The notes under the pieces are model-generated. The model had not been told where the DNA came from and did no database searches. It saw only the letters and a program-made list of their open reading frames with translations. Positions 6,713 through 16,039 of a stretch of 38,173 nt of DNA are shown here, piece by piece; the stretch's first letter is position 1; every line of letters begins with the position of its first letter. Location of the stretch: contig JAAVHB010000026.1 of assembly GCA_014799955.1 (NCBI GenBank), positions 1 to 38,173 on the forward strand, read 5' to 3'. The DNA comes from Butyrivibrio sp. Its GTDB lineage: Bacteria; Bacillota; Clostridia; Lachnospirales; Lachnospiraceae. The position numbers and the translations under genes were made by a program.

Positions 6713-9340
6713 CTATTGTCCCGGCATATATTCTCCCAGATAGTTTTTCCCCGAATCGCCTGCCGTCCGGCTCTCCCCATACTCCCTCACAAGTCTTTCA
6801 CACGCCTCCCGCACAACATTCTCAAATTCTCTTGAGGATATGAGCGCGCAGCCCTCGCCGCGTATGATTATCTGCTCAAGCCCGTCCGAGGTCACAACCG
6901 TGATGTCGTAGCGCACGCCGTTTTCATGCGCGAACTGCTCAATATAGCTGTCGGCGGTCTGCGCCTCCCTCGTGTATACGACATGGATATTATGATAGTC
7001 AAGAAATTCCGTGTCATGCCCTTTAACCCTGTACGCGTCAAAAACAACTATCAATTCCGCCCCCGCGGTTGCCTGATAACCGCACATTATGTCAAGAAGT
7101 CTTCCTCTTGCGCCGTCAATATTATCTTTTGCAAGAGCATTAAGCTCATCCCACGCAAAAATAACATTATAGCCGTCCACGAGAATGTATTTGTCGCGGC
7201 GCGGTTTGGACTTGAAGGTTCTTACGACTGACTGCTCTCCTTTGGAACGCCTGCCGTAAAGCCCGCGGTGCTGTGCCGATTTGGCGCTTCGGTTCGCTCC
7301 GCCGAGCCTTGCGATAATTTCGTCTATCTCCTCCACCCCAAGCGCCTCGTCAAGCCTTGAAAGCATATCTGCGCTATTGGCTGACTTTTCTTCGTCAGAT
7401 GCGCTTTCGGAAAACTCAAAGCGCTTCGGAAGATGCATATACTCCTGCACCTCATACCACGGAACGGCAAAACCCGCGCCTTGTGCGCAGAAAACCGAAT
7501 CCGCCGTATTTTCAGTGTCCGCTTCCGGATTGTATTCCGAAGCTTCAATTACCTCCGCTTCATTGTGACAGGGCTTGTAGCCCGCAAAGCTAAGCGACAG
7601 GCTTCCGAGCCCATGCGAATATGCCGCGACAGCTCTGTTATACTCGTACATCTCCGAGACCGGAGCGGTTCCGGTTATCACGGTCATTTCACCCTCCGAA
7701 ACGGGAGTATCGAAATTTCCTCCCATTCGCTGTATGTCGTTTATCGCGCGTCCGGTGCCGTCGGACGGAATGCAAAGCCTGAATGAGTATACCGGCTCAA
7801 GCAGTCTGCTGTTTGCCTGCATAAGCCCCTGCCGTATCGCGCGGTAAACCGCCTGCCTGAAATCTCCTCCCTCAGTATGCTTAAGGTGCGCCTTTCCGGC
7901 GGCAAGCGTGATTTTTACGTCCGTAAGCTCCGCGCCCGTGAGAACGCCCCTGTGCGCCCTTTCGGTTATATGGGTGAGTATAAGTCTTTGCCAGTTTCTG
8001 TCAAGCTCGTCCTCGGGACAGTCCGATACCGCCGCGGTGCCGCTGCCCGGCTCTCCCGGCTCAATAATAAGGTGCACCTCCGCGTAATGGCGAAGAGGCT
8101 CAAAATGCCCGACTCCGTAAACCGTGTCGGTTATGGTTTCCTTGTATACTATTTTTCCCCTGCCAAGCTCAATATCAACTCCGAGGCGCTCCTTTGCCTG
8201 TCTTTTCAGAATATCCGTCTGCACCTCGCCCATAACGCGCGCAAAAATGCCGCCTCCGGCGCTCCGGGATATTCCAAGCTCAGGATTCTCCTCGCCGATT
8301 GCCTTAAGCCCCTCGTATACCGTCTGCTCATTACAGTCCGGTGGCAGAATAATACCGTATGAGACGACGGGTTCAAGAATCGGTTTAGGTCCCTCAGTTT
8401 CAAATCCGAGGCCTTCTCCGGCAAAGGTTTTGTCAAGTCCAGAAACGGCGCACACCGTGCCTGCCGCAGCCTCATCAAGCGTCCTGTATTTACTGCCCGA
8501 ATAAATTCTTATCGCGTTGACCTTGCCGCTCCACTCCGCTCCGTTTCTATCTCTTCCCGTAAGCAACGCGCGAACCTTTAAGCCTCCTCCCGTTATTTTC
8601 ATAAAGGTAAGTCTTTCGCCCTTATCCCTTGATATTTTGAAAACGCGCGCGCCAAACTCACCTGGATATAACGGCTCAGTCACCAATTCCGAAATAAGGC
8701 GCATAAGAGTGTCCACTCCGTCAAGCTTAAGCGCCGAGCCGTAGACGCACGGAAAAACACTCCGCTTTGCCACGGCGCGCGCAAGTGAATCTCTGCTTAT
8801 TTTTCCGGTTTCAAGATACTCGTCAAGAAGCTCCTCGTCGCACAGCGAGAGCTCCTCGTCCGTATTCTCTGCCTCAAAATCAATACAGCCGCCGTCAAGC
8901 CCCTCCTGCAACGCCTTCGTAATTTCCGCGCGCTGTGCGTGCTCCCTGTCCATTTTGTTTACAAAAACAAATACGGGAACGCCGTACTCGGCTAAAAGCC
9001 GCCATACCGTACGGGTGTGGCTTTGCACGCCGTCGGCGGCGTTTATAACCAGAACCGCGTAATCCAGAACACGGAGAACCCTCTCGGTTTCCGCCGAGAA
9101 ATCTACATGTCCGGGGGTATCAACAAGCGTAACGCTCAGACCGTCCCATTCAAGCTCCGCCTGCTTTGCAAAAACAGTGATGCCCCTTTCCTTTTCCACC
9201 TCATAGGTGTCAAGGAAGGCATCACCGTTATCAACCCTTCCGGGCTGTTCTATTACTCCGCTCTTGTACAAAAGCGCCTCTGTCAAAGTTGTTTTTCCGG
9301 CGTCCACATGCGCCAGAATTCCCATAACAATATGTCCCAT
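6713..9340 (-). CDS. TetM-like translational GTPase fused to a YacP/Rae1-type NYN nuclease domain
   Basis: 875 residues. Residues 1-640 follow the EF-G/TetM plan: P-loop AHVDAGKTT (10-18), DTPGH (74-78), NKMD (128-131), GSALK (201-205), then domains II-V ending near a TetM-like RLLEPVYSFRL segment (512-522). Residues about 600-715 are a low-complexity linker. Residues 717-855 form a NYN/PIN-like domain close to YacP (Rae1): VDGYNVI with Asp722 and Asn725, Asp768 in VVFDAY, QTADSYIE with Asp797, and TSD (817-819), so the acidic metal-binding set is present. Rae1 cuts mRNA in the ribosomal A site; TetM binds the same factor site and removes tetracycline. In the tip of domain IV the TetM-type SPVST loop is replaced by AGKAHLKHTEGG, so tetracycline protection is not assured. 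The gene begins 1 base after the stop of the FGGY kinase. Nuclease activity and target are inferred. Confidence 0.88.
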   Translation of the reverse strand: MGHIVMGILAHVDAGKTTLTEALLYKSGVIEQPGRVDNGDAFLDTYEVEKERGITVFAKQAELEWDGLSVTLVDTPGHVDFSAETERVLRVLDYAVLVINAADGVQSHTRTVWRLLAEYGVPVFVFVNKMDREHAQRAEITKALQEGLDGGCIDFEAENTDEELSLCDEELLDEYLETGKISRDSLARAVAKRSVFPCVYGSALKLDGVDTLMRLISELVTEPLYPGEFGARVFKISRDKGERLTFMKITGGGLKVRALLTGRDRNGAEWSGKVNAIRIYSGSKYRTLDEAAAGTVCAVSGLDKTFAGEGLGFETEGPKPILEPVVSYGIILPPDCNEQTVYEGLKAIGEENPELGISRSAGGGIFARVMGEVQTDILKRQAKERLGVDIELGRGKIVYKETITDTVYGVGHFEPLRHYAEVHLIIEPGEPGSGTAAVSDCPEDELDRNWQRLILTHITERAHRGVLTGAELTDVKITLAAGKAHLKHTEGGDFRQAVYRAIRQGLMQANSRLLEPVYSFRLCIPSDGTGRAINDIQRMGGNFDTPVSEGEMTVITGTAPVSEMYEYNRAVAAYSHGLGSLSLSFAGYKPCHNEAEVIEASEYNPEADTENTADSVFCAQGAGFAVPWYEVQEYMHLPKRFEFSESASDEEKSANSADMLSRLDEALGVEEIDEIIARLGGANRSAKSAQHRGLYGRRSKGEQSVVRTFKSKPRRDKYILVDGYNVIFAWDELNALAKDNIDGARGRLLDIMCGYQATAGAELIVVFDAYRVKGHDTEFLDYHNIHVVYTREAQTADSYIEQFAHENGVRYDITVVTSDGLEQIIIRGEGCALISSREFENVVREACERLVREYGESRTAGDSGKNYLGEYMPGQ

Positions 9341-9341
9341 A

Positions 9342-10937
9342 TCAGTGAACGCTGTCTACGGCAGCCCTTTCCACGGGCAGCGCCGCCCTGTATCTTTCCA
9401 TAAACGAGTCAAAGCCCGCAACGTCTTTTGCATCCGGCTCAAGCGATGTCCCCTTCATTCCCGCAAAAACCGCACGCTCCAGAAAAGCGCCAAGCGGCTC
9501 GTTCTCTTTTCTGCTCACCATATACGAGGCAAGCAGCGCGATGCCCCACGCGCCCCCCTCTCCCGCAGTTTCAAGCACCGTCACGGGCGCGTTCATTGCG
9601 GCGGCAAGAATTTTCTGTCCGGCAACGGGCGTCTTGAAAAGACCTCCGTGCCCCGTAATGCGGCGTACACAGACCTTTTCCTCCTTAAGAAGTATATCAA
9701 GTCCGACCTTCAGCGCTCCGAGCGACGCATACAGATGGGTCCTCATGAAATCGGCAAGACTTAAGCGGCTGTCGGGCGTCCTTACGAAAAGAGGTCTGCC
9801 CTCCTCAAAGCCCGTTATATGCTCTCCCGAAAAATAATTGAACGCCATCATTTTGCCGCAGTCCTTTTCGCCCTCGAGAGCCTTATTGTAAAGTATCTCA
9901 AAAAGCCTGTCCGCGGACAGCTCGATTCCGGCGGCTTTGGCAAATTCACCGAAAAGCCCCGCCCACGCGTTTAAATCCGACGTACAGTTGTTGCAGTGCA
10001 CCATTGCCACGCCGCTTCCGTCGGGAGTCGTAACAAGGTCAAGCTCGCCGTGAACCTTTTCAAGCTCCTTTTCAAGCACAACCATCGCAAATACCGAGGT
10101 ACCGGCGGACACGTTTCCGGTTCCCCTCTCCACGGAATCGGTTGCGGTCATTCCGGTTCCGGCATCGCCCTCGGGCGGGCAGAGCCTTACTCCGCTTTCA
10201 AGTTTCCCGCTTATATCAAGCAGCGCCGCACCCTCATTCGTAAGCGCTCCCGCGTCGTCGCCTGCGGTGAGTACCTTGGGCAGTATGTCCCGGATATCAA
10301 TCTTAAAGCCCTTTGAAGCGGCAAGTACGTTAAATTTTGCAAGCATGGCGGCATTATAGTCGAGCGCAGCGGAATCTATCGGAAACATACCGGACGCCTC
10401 GCCCACGCCCATAACCTTCATTCCGGTAAGGCGGTAATGGATATAGCCCGCAAGCGTCGTCAGATATTTTATCCTTCCGACATGCTCTTCCCCGTTAAGG
10501 ATTGCCTGATACAGATGTGCGATACTCCAACGCTGAGGTATGTTGAATCCGAACTCCCCCGTAAGAATCTCAGACGCCTCCTTTGTTACCGTGTTGCGCC
10601 AGGTCCTAAACGGCACAAGCAGCCTATCGTTTTCGTCAAGCGCGATATATCCGTGCATCATTCCGCTGACACCCATAGCCGCAAGAGAGGTTATCTCCAC
10701 ACCGTATCTGCTTCTCACGTCGTACGCCATTGAAGCGTACGCAGAGCGAAGCCCCGTGATTATATCCTCCTCGCCGTATGTCCATATTCCGTTCTCAAGA
10801 CGGTTTTCCCATTCGTGACTGCCTGAGGCAATGGGATTATTTGAGCCGTCTATAAGAACCGCCTTTATTCTGGTAGAACCGAACTCAATTCCGAGAACGG
10901 CTTTTCCGTCCCTGATAAACTCACCCGCAGCGCTCAT
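9342..10937 (-). CDS. FGGY-family carbohydrate kinase
   Basis: 531 residues. The N-terminal ATPase lobe starts with [17 protein letters not shown] (about 15-31), the first phosphate loop of FGGY kinases; the second lobe has the [13 protein letters not shown] region (about 275) and the adenosine loop [15 protein letters not shown] (about 430). The family phosphorylates sugars such as xylulose, ribulose or glycerol with ATP; the large size and [10 protein letters not shown] segment are closest to xylulokinase- or ribulokinase-like members, but the substrate cannot be set. GGGAGG lies 8 bases before the ATG. No sugar isomerase or transporter is nearby. It is followed after 1 base by the GTPase/nuclease gene, so the two are probably translationally coupled. 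A response-regulator-like direct repeat lies upstream at 10992-11007. Confidence 0.88.
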   Translation of the reverse strand: MSAAGEFIRDGKAVLGIEFGSTRIKAVLIDGSNNPIASGSHEWENRLENGIWTYGEEDIITGLRSAYASMAYDVRSRYGVEITSLAAMGVSGMMHGYIALDENDRLLVPFRTWRNTVTKEASEILTGEFGFNIPQRWSIAHLYQAILNGEEHVGRIKYLTTLAGYIHYRLTGMKVMGVGEASGMFPIDSAALDYNAAMLAKFNVLAASKGFKIDIRDILPKVLTAGDDAGALTNEGAALLDISGKLESGVRLCPPEGDAGTGMTATDSVERGTGNVSAGTSVFAMVVLEKELEKVHGELDLVTTPDGSGVAMVHCNNCTSDLNAWAGLFGEFAKAAGIELSADRLFEILYNKALEGEKDCGKMMAFNYFSGEHITGFEEGRPLFVRTPDSRLSLADFMRTHLYASLGALKVGLDILLKEEKVCVRRITGHGGLFKTPVAGQKILAAAMNAPVTVLETAGEGGAWGIALLASYMVSRKENEPLGAFLERAVFAGMKGTSLEPDAKDVAGFDSFMERYRAALPVERAAVDSVH

Positions 10938-10991
10938 ATATATCCTCCCGATTTTTCAAAATAATGCTTATAGGAAATATATCGGCAGTAC

Positions 10992-11007
10992 TTAAGCGCT
11001 TGTTAAG
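10992..11007 (-). promoter_or_regulatory. CTTAA-N6-CTTAA direct repeat upstream of the FGGY kinase
   Basis: Read leftward, CTTAA at 11003-11007 and again at 10992-10996, 11 bases apart, followed after 19 bases by TATAAG. The geometry matches the repeat before the ABC exporter at 14195-14210 and is typical of OmpR-family sites. It lies just after the permease stop, with no terminator between. Confidence 0.5.
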
Positions 11008-11020
11008 AGCTTTTTTCCAT

Positions 11021-13372
11021 TTATTCCGAAACAAGCTCTCTCACCTCGACTCTGCGTACCTTTTTCGAGCTGAGATAAGCAAAAACAAAATAGCACAAAC
11101 CAATCGCAAGCACAGGAATAATCACCGACATTGCCGTGTATTCCAGCACCACCCTTGAAATTCCCATAACCCTTAAGAGCGCGCTGAGAACTCTCGCCGA
11201 AAGCATAAAGCTTAACGCCATACCTATAAGGGCTCCGATAAACGACACAGTAAGGTACCTGACGGCAAAGCCAAACCTTAATCCCCGCGAAGTAAAGCCG
11301 ATAGCCTTATAAATCCCTATGTCTGCCCGCTCCTGCGCAAAAGCCTTTGAGCAGGCCATCCTGATTACAACGAAAGCGAACACAACGGAAAAAACATAAA
11401 TTATGAGCTTTAACATGTCAATAATCTCCCCGTACTCCGCCTCAACCAGATTTTCCTCGGAATCGTACACATAAATCCGAAGCGCCTCGCCGTATTTTTC
11501 TTCTATGTCGTCCGCAATCCCGTTAAGCTTTGATTTATCTTCCAGAACAAAATATTTGCACGCCAAGGACGTATCTATTCCGATTTTTTCGGCTACAAGA
11601 AAATTTGTCAAAAAGCACATTCCGCTGTCCAGGGTTGACTGAATAATGCCCGTAATTACGCACTCCGTCTCGTTGCCCCCGTGCGAAACCGTAACCTTAT
11701 CTCCCATGCCGAGCTCAAGCGCCTCCGCGACCATTTTGGTTATTACGATTTCGTTTTCATACTCCGGCACCCTTCCCTTAAGAAGCCCCGAAATATATTC
11801 CGTTTTCTCAAACATTTGACACAGAAGATTTTCGCCGTTAACGGAAACATACATTTGAATCCGTCTGTTTGACTCCCGTATTTCAGAATGCGCCGCCACC
11901 GTTTCGTCGATTTCCGACATATATTCAACCCCCTCTTCTCTCGGATAAATCTCCAGATCCGACAAGGGCACTCCCATTGCCCGAAGCGCGTTTTCCGACG
12001 CCATAGCGGCACCGAAAAGATTTACCGTAATCATAAAAAACGTCAGTATCGCGGCAATCATAACCGTTCCCGCATATCGCTTTTTGTTTGAGGTAAACTG
12101 CCTGAACGCGAGACTTGCGGACAAGGGCTTGGAGGCTATCGGCGCATTGAGCCTGCTGTCGAAATAAATCTCGCTCCTGCCTCCCGAAATTGCCCTCACC
12201 GGTGAAATTTTTGTCACCCTGCGCGTCTTCAACAGGATAATGAGCGCGGAGCAGATTATAATAAACAACGCGTACAGAACACTCCTGACCGCCGAAAATC
12301 CGAAAGCGGGTAAAACTCCGGTTACCGACTGGCAGGCGGAGCTCACCGCCCTTTCAAGAGGTATCGCCGCCGCGCTGCCCGCAACTATCCCCGCAAGCTC
12401 CGCAAACACATACTGCAGCATGAACAAAAGTCTTATTTTACGGTTTTCAAAGCCCTGCGCCTTAAGTATCCCGAGCGTCGTATAATCGATTTCAATCTCC
12501 GTACCTATGCTGTGTCCCATAACAATAAGCACGATTACAAATAAAAACACGCAAAACACAAGGACACAGTTGATAATAATATCCGGCATAAGCGTACTGT
12601 AGCGTTCGGACTGCTCAAGCGTAAGCGCGCCCACCGAAATATCAACTATTTCCGTTGCAAGATTAAGAGCGCGCTGAAATTTAACGGAAGAAAGCTTACT
12701 GCCCTCTGCCTGATGAACGGAAACAACAGTCGCTTTCAGAGTGATATTTTCCGTCTTTAACGGCTCACACTCAACGTAAATGCTTTCCAGATCGTCGGCG
12801 TTTACAAAGCACTGCTTCCAGCCGATCACCATCGAACCCTGTACAGGCTCCTGAACAAAGCCCTTTACCGTAAAATCGGCAGTAACTCCGAATATAACAT
12901 CTACGGTAATTTTATCACCGACATCGCACGAAAGCTTTGCCTTAAGTCCCAGCGGAAGATATATTTCGCCCCTGTCAAGCGGAGGAATTTCGCTTTCAAA
13001 ACCGTCCTGACTGTCATTAAAAAGACGTATGCCGTCGCGTATTTCACCCAGAAAATAAGAGTTGCCGTCATAATATTCCCCGCAATGTGCGCCGTTAGCG
13101 CAGATTGTCTCATAATAATCGACACGTCCTGTCAACTCGTTTTCCTCAAGCTTTCTGCGTACCTCGTCGGTAAGCCTCTCGGTTCTTATTATTATATTGG
13201 TGTCGCCGCAATCCGCCTCCTCAAACGCCGCTTCAAGACCCTTTTCGTAATTGTCGCGGACACCCGCAATCGCGGACACAACCGTAATTATAATTGTTGT
13301 TAATATAAAAATGCTTATAAACGCGCCTTTCTTTTTGCGTATATTCGCCTTTAAAAGTGTAAGAATCTCCAT
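11021..13372 (-). CDS. ABC transporter permease, MacB/FtsX type (two FtsX repeats)
   Basis: 783 residues from the ATG at 13370-13372, preceded by AGGTGG; a GTG 9 bases upstream abuts the ATPase stop and is less likely. One membrane segment near residue 20-40 precedes a large extracellular domain; three more follow near 265-370; a fifth near 430 starts a second copy of the same plan with another external domain and three final segments. This is the doubled FtsX arrangement of LolC/MacB-type mechanotransmission permeases, which act on substrates at the outer face and not by classical import. The ATPase gene is directly upstream and the two-component system before that, a layout common for antimicrobial-peptide or envelope-stress exporters in Firmicutes. 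Confidence 0.87.
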   Translation of the reverse strand: MEILTLLKANIRKKKGAFISIFILTTIIITVVSAIAGVRDNYEKGLEAAFEEADCGDTNIIIRTERLTDEVRRKLEENELTGRVDYYETICANGAHCGEYYDGNSYFLGEIRDGIRLFNDSQDGFESEIPPLDRGEIYLPLGLKAKLSCDVGDKITVDVIFGVTADFTVKGFVQEPVQGSMVIGWKQCFVNADDLESIYVECEPLKTENITLKATVVSVHQAEGSKLSSVKFQRALNLATEIVDISVGALTLEQSERYSTLMPDIIINCVLVFCVFLFVIVLIVMGHSIGTEIEIDYTTLGILKAQGFENRKIRLLFMLQYVFAELAGIVAGSAAAIPLERAVSSACQSVTGVLPAFGFSAVRSVLYALFIIICSALIILLKTRRVTKISPVRAISGGRSEIYFDSRLNAPIASKPLSASLAFRQFTSNKKRYAGTVMIAAILTFFMITVNLFGAAMASENALRAMGVPLSDLEIYPREEGVEYMSEIDETVAAHSEIRESNRRIQMYVSVNGENLLCQMFEKTEYISGLLKGRVPEYENEIVITKMVAEALELGMGDKVTVSHGGNETECVITGIIQSTLDSGMCFLTNFLVAEKIGIDTSLACKYFVLEDKSKLNGIADDIEEKYGEALRIYVYDSEENLVEAEYGEIIDMLKLIIYVFSVVFAFVVIRMACSKAFAQERADIGIYKAIGFTSRGLRFGFAVRYLTVSFIGALIGMALSFMLSARVLSALLRVMGISRVVLEYTAMSVIIPVLAIGLCYFVFAYLSSKKVRRVEVRELVSE

Positions 13373-13381
13373 GCCGCCCAC

Positions 13382-14143
13382 CTACCATTCCATTGAGGTA
13401 AGCCATGCGTTTACCTGTGTTTCACGGCTCTTTTCTTCCTGCGCGTCATACGGAGGGAGCGTAAGCTCACCGGTTATTTTGCCGTCCTCAAGATACAGAA
13501 GCCTAGTCGCCCGGAGCGCCGCCTTCAGATCGTGCGTAACCATAAGAATACTCTGTCCTCCTGCGTTAAGTCCGGTAAGAAGACCCAGCACCTCCGCCGT
13601 GTTGGCGCGGTTGAGCGCTCCCGTCGGCTCGTCGGCAAAAAGTACCTTGGGGCTGTTTATAACCGCTCTGGCGATTGCGCAGCGCTGCTGCTCGCCTCCC
13701 GAAACCTGCGACGGCAGATGATTTTTCACATCGGATATGTTCATCTGCTCCATAAGCTCTCCCACCCGCTCCTTAACATGGGACGGAGAATTTTTCTTAT
13801 TGAGATAGCCGGAAACCGCAATATTTTCAAATAAGGTTAAATTGCCGACAAGATGCATCTGCTGGAAAATAAAACCGAAATCGGTATGCCTCAGCTTTGC
13901 AAGCTCCTTTTCCTTCATTGCCACAAGCTCCGAGTCTTTGTAGAAAACCTGCCCCGCAGTCGCCCTGTCCATACCGGAGAGCGCATAGAGCAGCGTGGTT
14001 TTTCCCGAGCCGGAGGCTCCCATAATAACGGTAAAATCTCCCTCGTAAAGCTCAAAATCAATATGGGACAGAATATGGATTTGTCCGCCGTTGTGAGCAA
14101 AGCTCTTGCACAGACCCTTTGCTGACAGAATCGTATTTTTCAT
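13382..14143 (-). CDS. ABC transporter ATP-binding protein, MacB/LolD type
   Basis: 253 residues. Walker A GASGSGKTT near 42-50, Q-loop in FIFQQMHLV, signature VSGGEQQR, Walker B VLFADEPTGALNRAN and the switch histidine in MVTHDLKAA. The DEPTGALNRAN form and length are those of the LolD/MacB/BceA class that works with FtsX-type permeases. It ends 9 bases before the ATG of the permease. The promoter region upstream carries a CTTAA direct repeat overlapping the stop of the histidine kinase gene, so expression is likely controlled by the neighbouring two-component system. Confidence 0.92.
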   Translation of the reverse strand: MKNTILSAKGLCKSFAHNGGQIHILSHIDFELYEGDFTVIMGASGSGKTTLLYALSGMDRATAGQVFYKDSELVAMKEKELAKLRHTDFGFIFQQMHLVGNLTLFENIAVSGYLNKKNSPSHVKERVGELMEQMNISDVKNHLPSQVSGGEQQRCAIARAVINSPKVLFADEPTGALNRANTAEVLGLLTGLNAGGQSILMVTHDLKAALRATRLLYLEDGKITGELTLPPYDAQEEKSRETQVNAWLTSMEW

Positions 14144-14194
14144 TGAATTTAATTCCTCTTTCTTTATGATAAAACCACTCTATCAGAAAAGTTA

Positions 14195-14210
14195 TTAAGA
14201 AATCTTTAAG
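14195..14210 (-). promoter_or_regulatory. CTTAA-N6-CTTAA operator of the ABC exporter
   Basis: Read leftward, CTTAA at 14206-14210 and 14195-14199, 11 bases apart, overlapping the TAA stop of the histidine kinase. A TATCAT -10 candidate follows after 23 bases. This is the layout of OmpR/PhoB-type activator sites that replace a -35 box. Confidence 0.6.
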
Positions 14211-15342
14211 AGCTTTGAATAACCGAAGGAAGAGCGATTACTGCCTCAAGACCGTCCGCGTGGTTGTGCAGTAGGATTTTTCCGTTCATCTGCTCCGTAA
14301 TGTATCTGACTATATAAAGTCCGAGCCCCGAACCGTACTCGCCTCCCGAGTTTCTTCCCCTGTAAAATTTATCGAAAATAAACGGCATATCCTCGTCGGG
14401 AATTCCCGCGCCGAAATCACGGAAATGAATCAAAACATCGCCGTCGCTTTGAGTGATATACACCCTGACTTGGGTTTTCGCGTATTTTCTTGCGTTGTTT
14501 ATCAGATTTTCCGCAAGCTGCACAAGCCTGTTTTTGTCTGCGGATACCTCCGCCGTAAAATCGGGCTTTACAAATTCAATATCGTCCTGCTCACCCGCGA
14601 TTTCCGAAACCGTATCTTCGATAAAGCCGCAAAGCTCGAATTTTTCGGGAATTATTCTGAGCTTTTCAAGGTCGGCGAGGGAATGCAGGAACAAGTCGTC
14701 CGTAAGCCTTGAAACCTCGTCGCATTTTTTCATAAGCACGCCGAGATATTTCGCGCGCTTTTCGGGCGTCGCGTCAAGATTTGCCTCAAGCCCCTCCGCA
14801 TATGCCCTGATTGAAGCAATCGGCGTTTTGATATCGTGTGAAAGCGTGGCAATAACGGTTTTGTTGTTGTCTATCGCCTCTTTTTCGCACGCCCTTGCCT
14901 TAGTGATTTCCCTGCGCATACAGTCAAACGCCCATGTGAATTCGCCGAAATAATCCGAGCGCTCATAATTAAGCGGCACGTCGAAATTTCCCCTTGCGAT
15001 AAGTCCCGCAAAGCCTTTCATTTTTTCAAAGGGACGCAGAATCCTGAAATATACATATACAAAAACTGACGCAAGAAAAAGAACGCTTACGCCGCAAAGA
15101 TACCACAAAAAGCTTTTGCCGCCCGGTGCAGTCTGCAGGCTTTCCCTCAACGCCTCTGCCTTCACCGAGAGTTTTTCAAGCTCTCCCGCCCTTGCCAGCT
15201 GCTCGATTTCGTTGAGCGCCACAAGCTGCTCCTGTCTTGCCTCCCGGCTGTCCGACTTTCTTTCCGCAAAATAAAAAAGCAGCGTCACCGCACAGATTAT
15301 CAGTGTAAATACCGCCGCTGCCGAAATAAGCCTGCGTTTCAT
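14206..15342 (-). CDS. Sensor histidine kinase
   Basis: 378 residues. A membrane segment at about 7-25, a short external part (about 27-77) and a second segment at 79-100 are followed by a HAMP-like stretch. The HisKA box ATLSHDIKTPIASIRAYAEG places the phosphorylated residue at His169. The ATPase has ENLINNARKYA, DFGAGIPDEDMPFIF and GSGLGLYIVRYI. The external part of about 50 residues is too small for a typical ligand domain, as in kinases that sense through a partner transporter. Its ATG overlaps the stop of the response regulator by 4 bases. It probably passes phosphate to that regulator. Confidence 0.93.
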   Translation of the reverse strand: MKRRLISAAAVFTLIICAVTLLFYFAERKSDSREARQEQLVALNEIEQLARAGELEKLSVKAEALRESLQTAPGGKSFLWYLCGVSVLFLASVFVYVYFRILRPFEKMKGFAGLIARGNFDVPLNYERSDYFGEFTWAFDCMRREITKARACEKEAIDNNKTVIATLSHDIKTPIASIRAYAEGLEANLDATPEKRAKYLGVLMKKCDEVSRLTDDLFLHSLADLEKLRIIPEKFELCGFIEDTVSEIAGEQDDIEFVKPDFTAEVSADKNRLVQLAENLINNARKYAKTQVRVYITQSDGDVLIHFRDFGAGIPDEDMPFIFDKFYRGRNSGGEYGSGLGLYIVRYITEQMNGKILLHNHADGLEAVIALPSVIQSS

Positions 15343-16028
15343 TCCTTCACCTCCAGCATATATCCCACCTTAAAAACCGTTTTGATATACTTCGGTTTGG
15401 CCGGATTGTCCTCCAGCTTTTCGCGCAGCCATCGGATATGCACCGCAAGCGTCGAGGGCTCCACCGCGGAAAAGGCACCCCACACCTGCGAGAGCAGCTT
15501 TTCTTTTGACATCGCCGTATTGATATTTTCACAAAAACACGCAAGCAAATCAAATTCCCTGAGCGAAAGCGAAACCGGCTCCCCGTTTTTTGTCACGCGC
15601 CTTGACACCGTATCGACGCTTATATTCCCGAAGGTTACAGGCTTTTCCTGCTCCGTAAAGCCGTAGGTTCTGCGCATAAGCGCGTTTATCCTCGAAAGCA
15701 GCTCCTTCATGGAATAGGGTTTGGGAATATAGTCGTCGCCTCCCGCGTCAAATCCCGTTATCCTGTCGTCCTCATTTGTCCTTGCGCTTGCGAAAATCAC
15801 CGGAACGGTGGAAACCGTGCGCAGCTCCCTGCACATTTCAAAGCCGGAATCCCCCGGCAGATTTATGTCAAGCAGAATAAGATGATATGTATCCTCCGAC
15901 AGCATTTCAAAGGCGGCGTCGCAGTTTACGGCGCAGGCGACCGAATATCCGTAGCTTTCAAGCATATCTGAAATTATAAGCGATAAATCCTCATCGTCGT
16001 CAATAATAAGAATCCTCTTTTTGTTCAT
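15339..16028 (-). CDS. OmpR-family response regulator
   Basis: 229 residues from the ATG at 16026-16028, with GGAAGG 6 bases upstream; the frame is open further but overlaps the preceding gene. The receiver domain has IIDDDED near the start, phospho-acceptor Asp54 in LLDINLPG and Lys in YIPKPYSMKELL. The C-terminal winged helix (about 130-229) ends with the usual WLREKLEDNP and TVFKVGYML segments. It likely binds the CTTAA direct repeats at 14195-14210 and possibly 10992-11007. It lies 11 bases after a DUF3793 gene, so the two may share a transcript. Confidence 0.93.
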   Translation of the reverse strand: MNKKRILIIDDDEDLSLIISDMLESYGYSVACAVNCDAAFEMLSEDTYHLILLDINLPGDSGFEMCRELRTVSTVPVIFASARTNEDDRITGFDAGGDDYIPKPYSMKELLSRINALMRRTYGFTEQEKPVTFGNISVDTVSRRVTKNGEPVSLSLREFDLLACFCENINTAMSKEKLLSQVWGAFSAVEPSTLAVHIRWLREKLEDNPAKPKYIKTVFKVGYMLEVKE

Positions 16029-16039
16029 ATTAACCTTCC

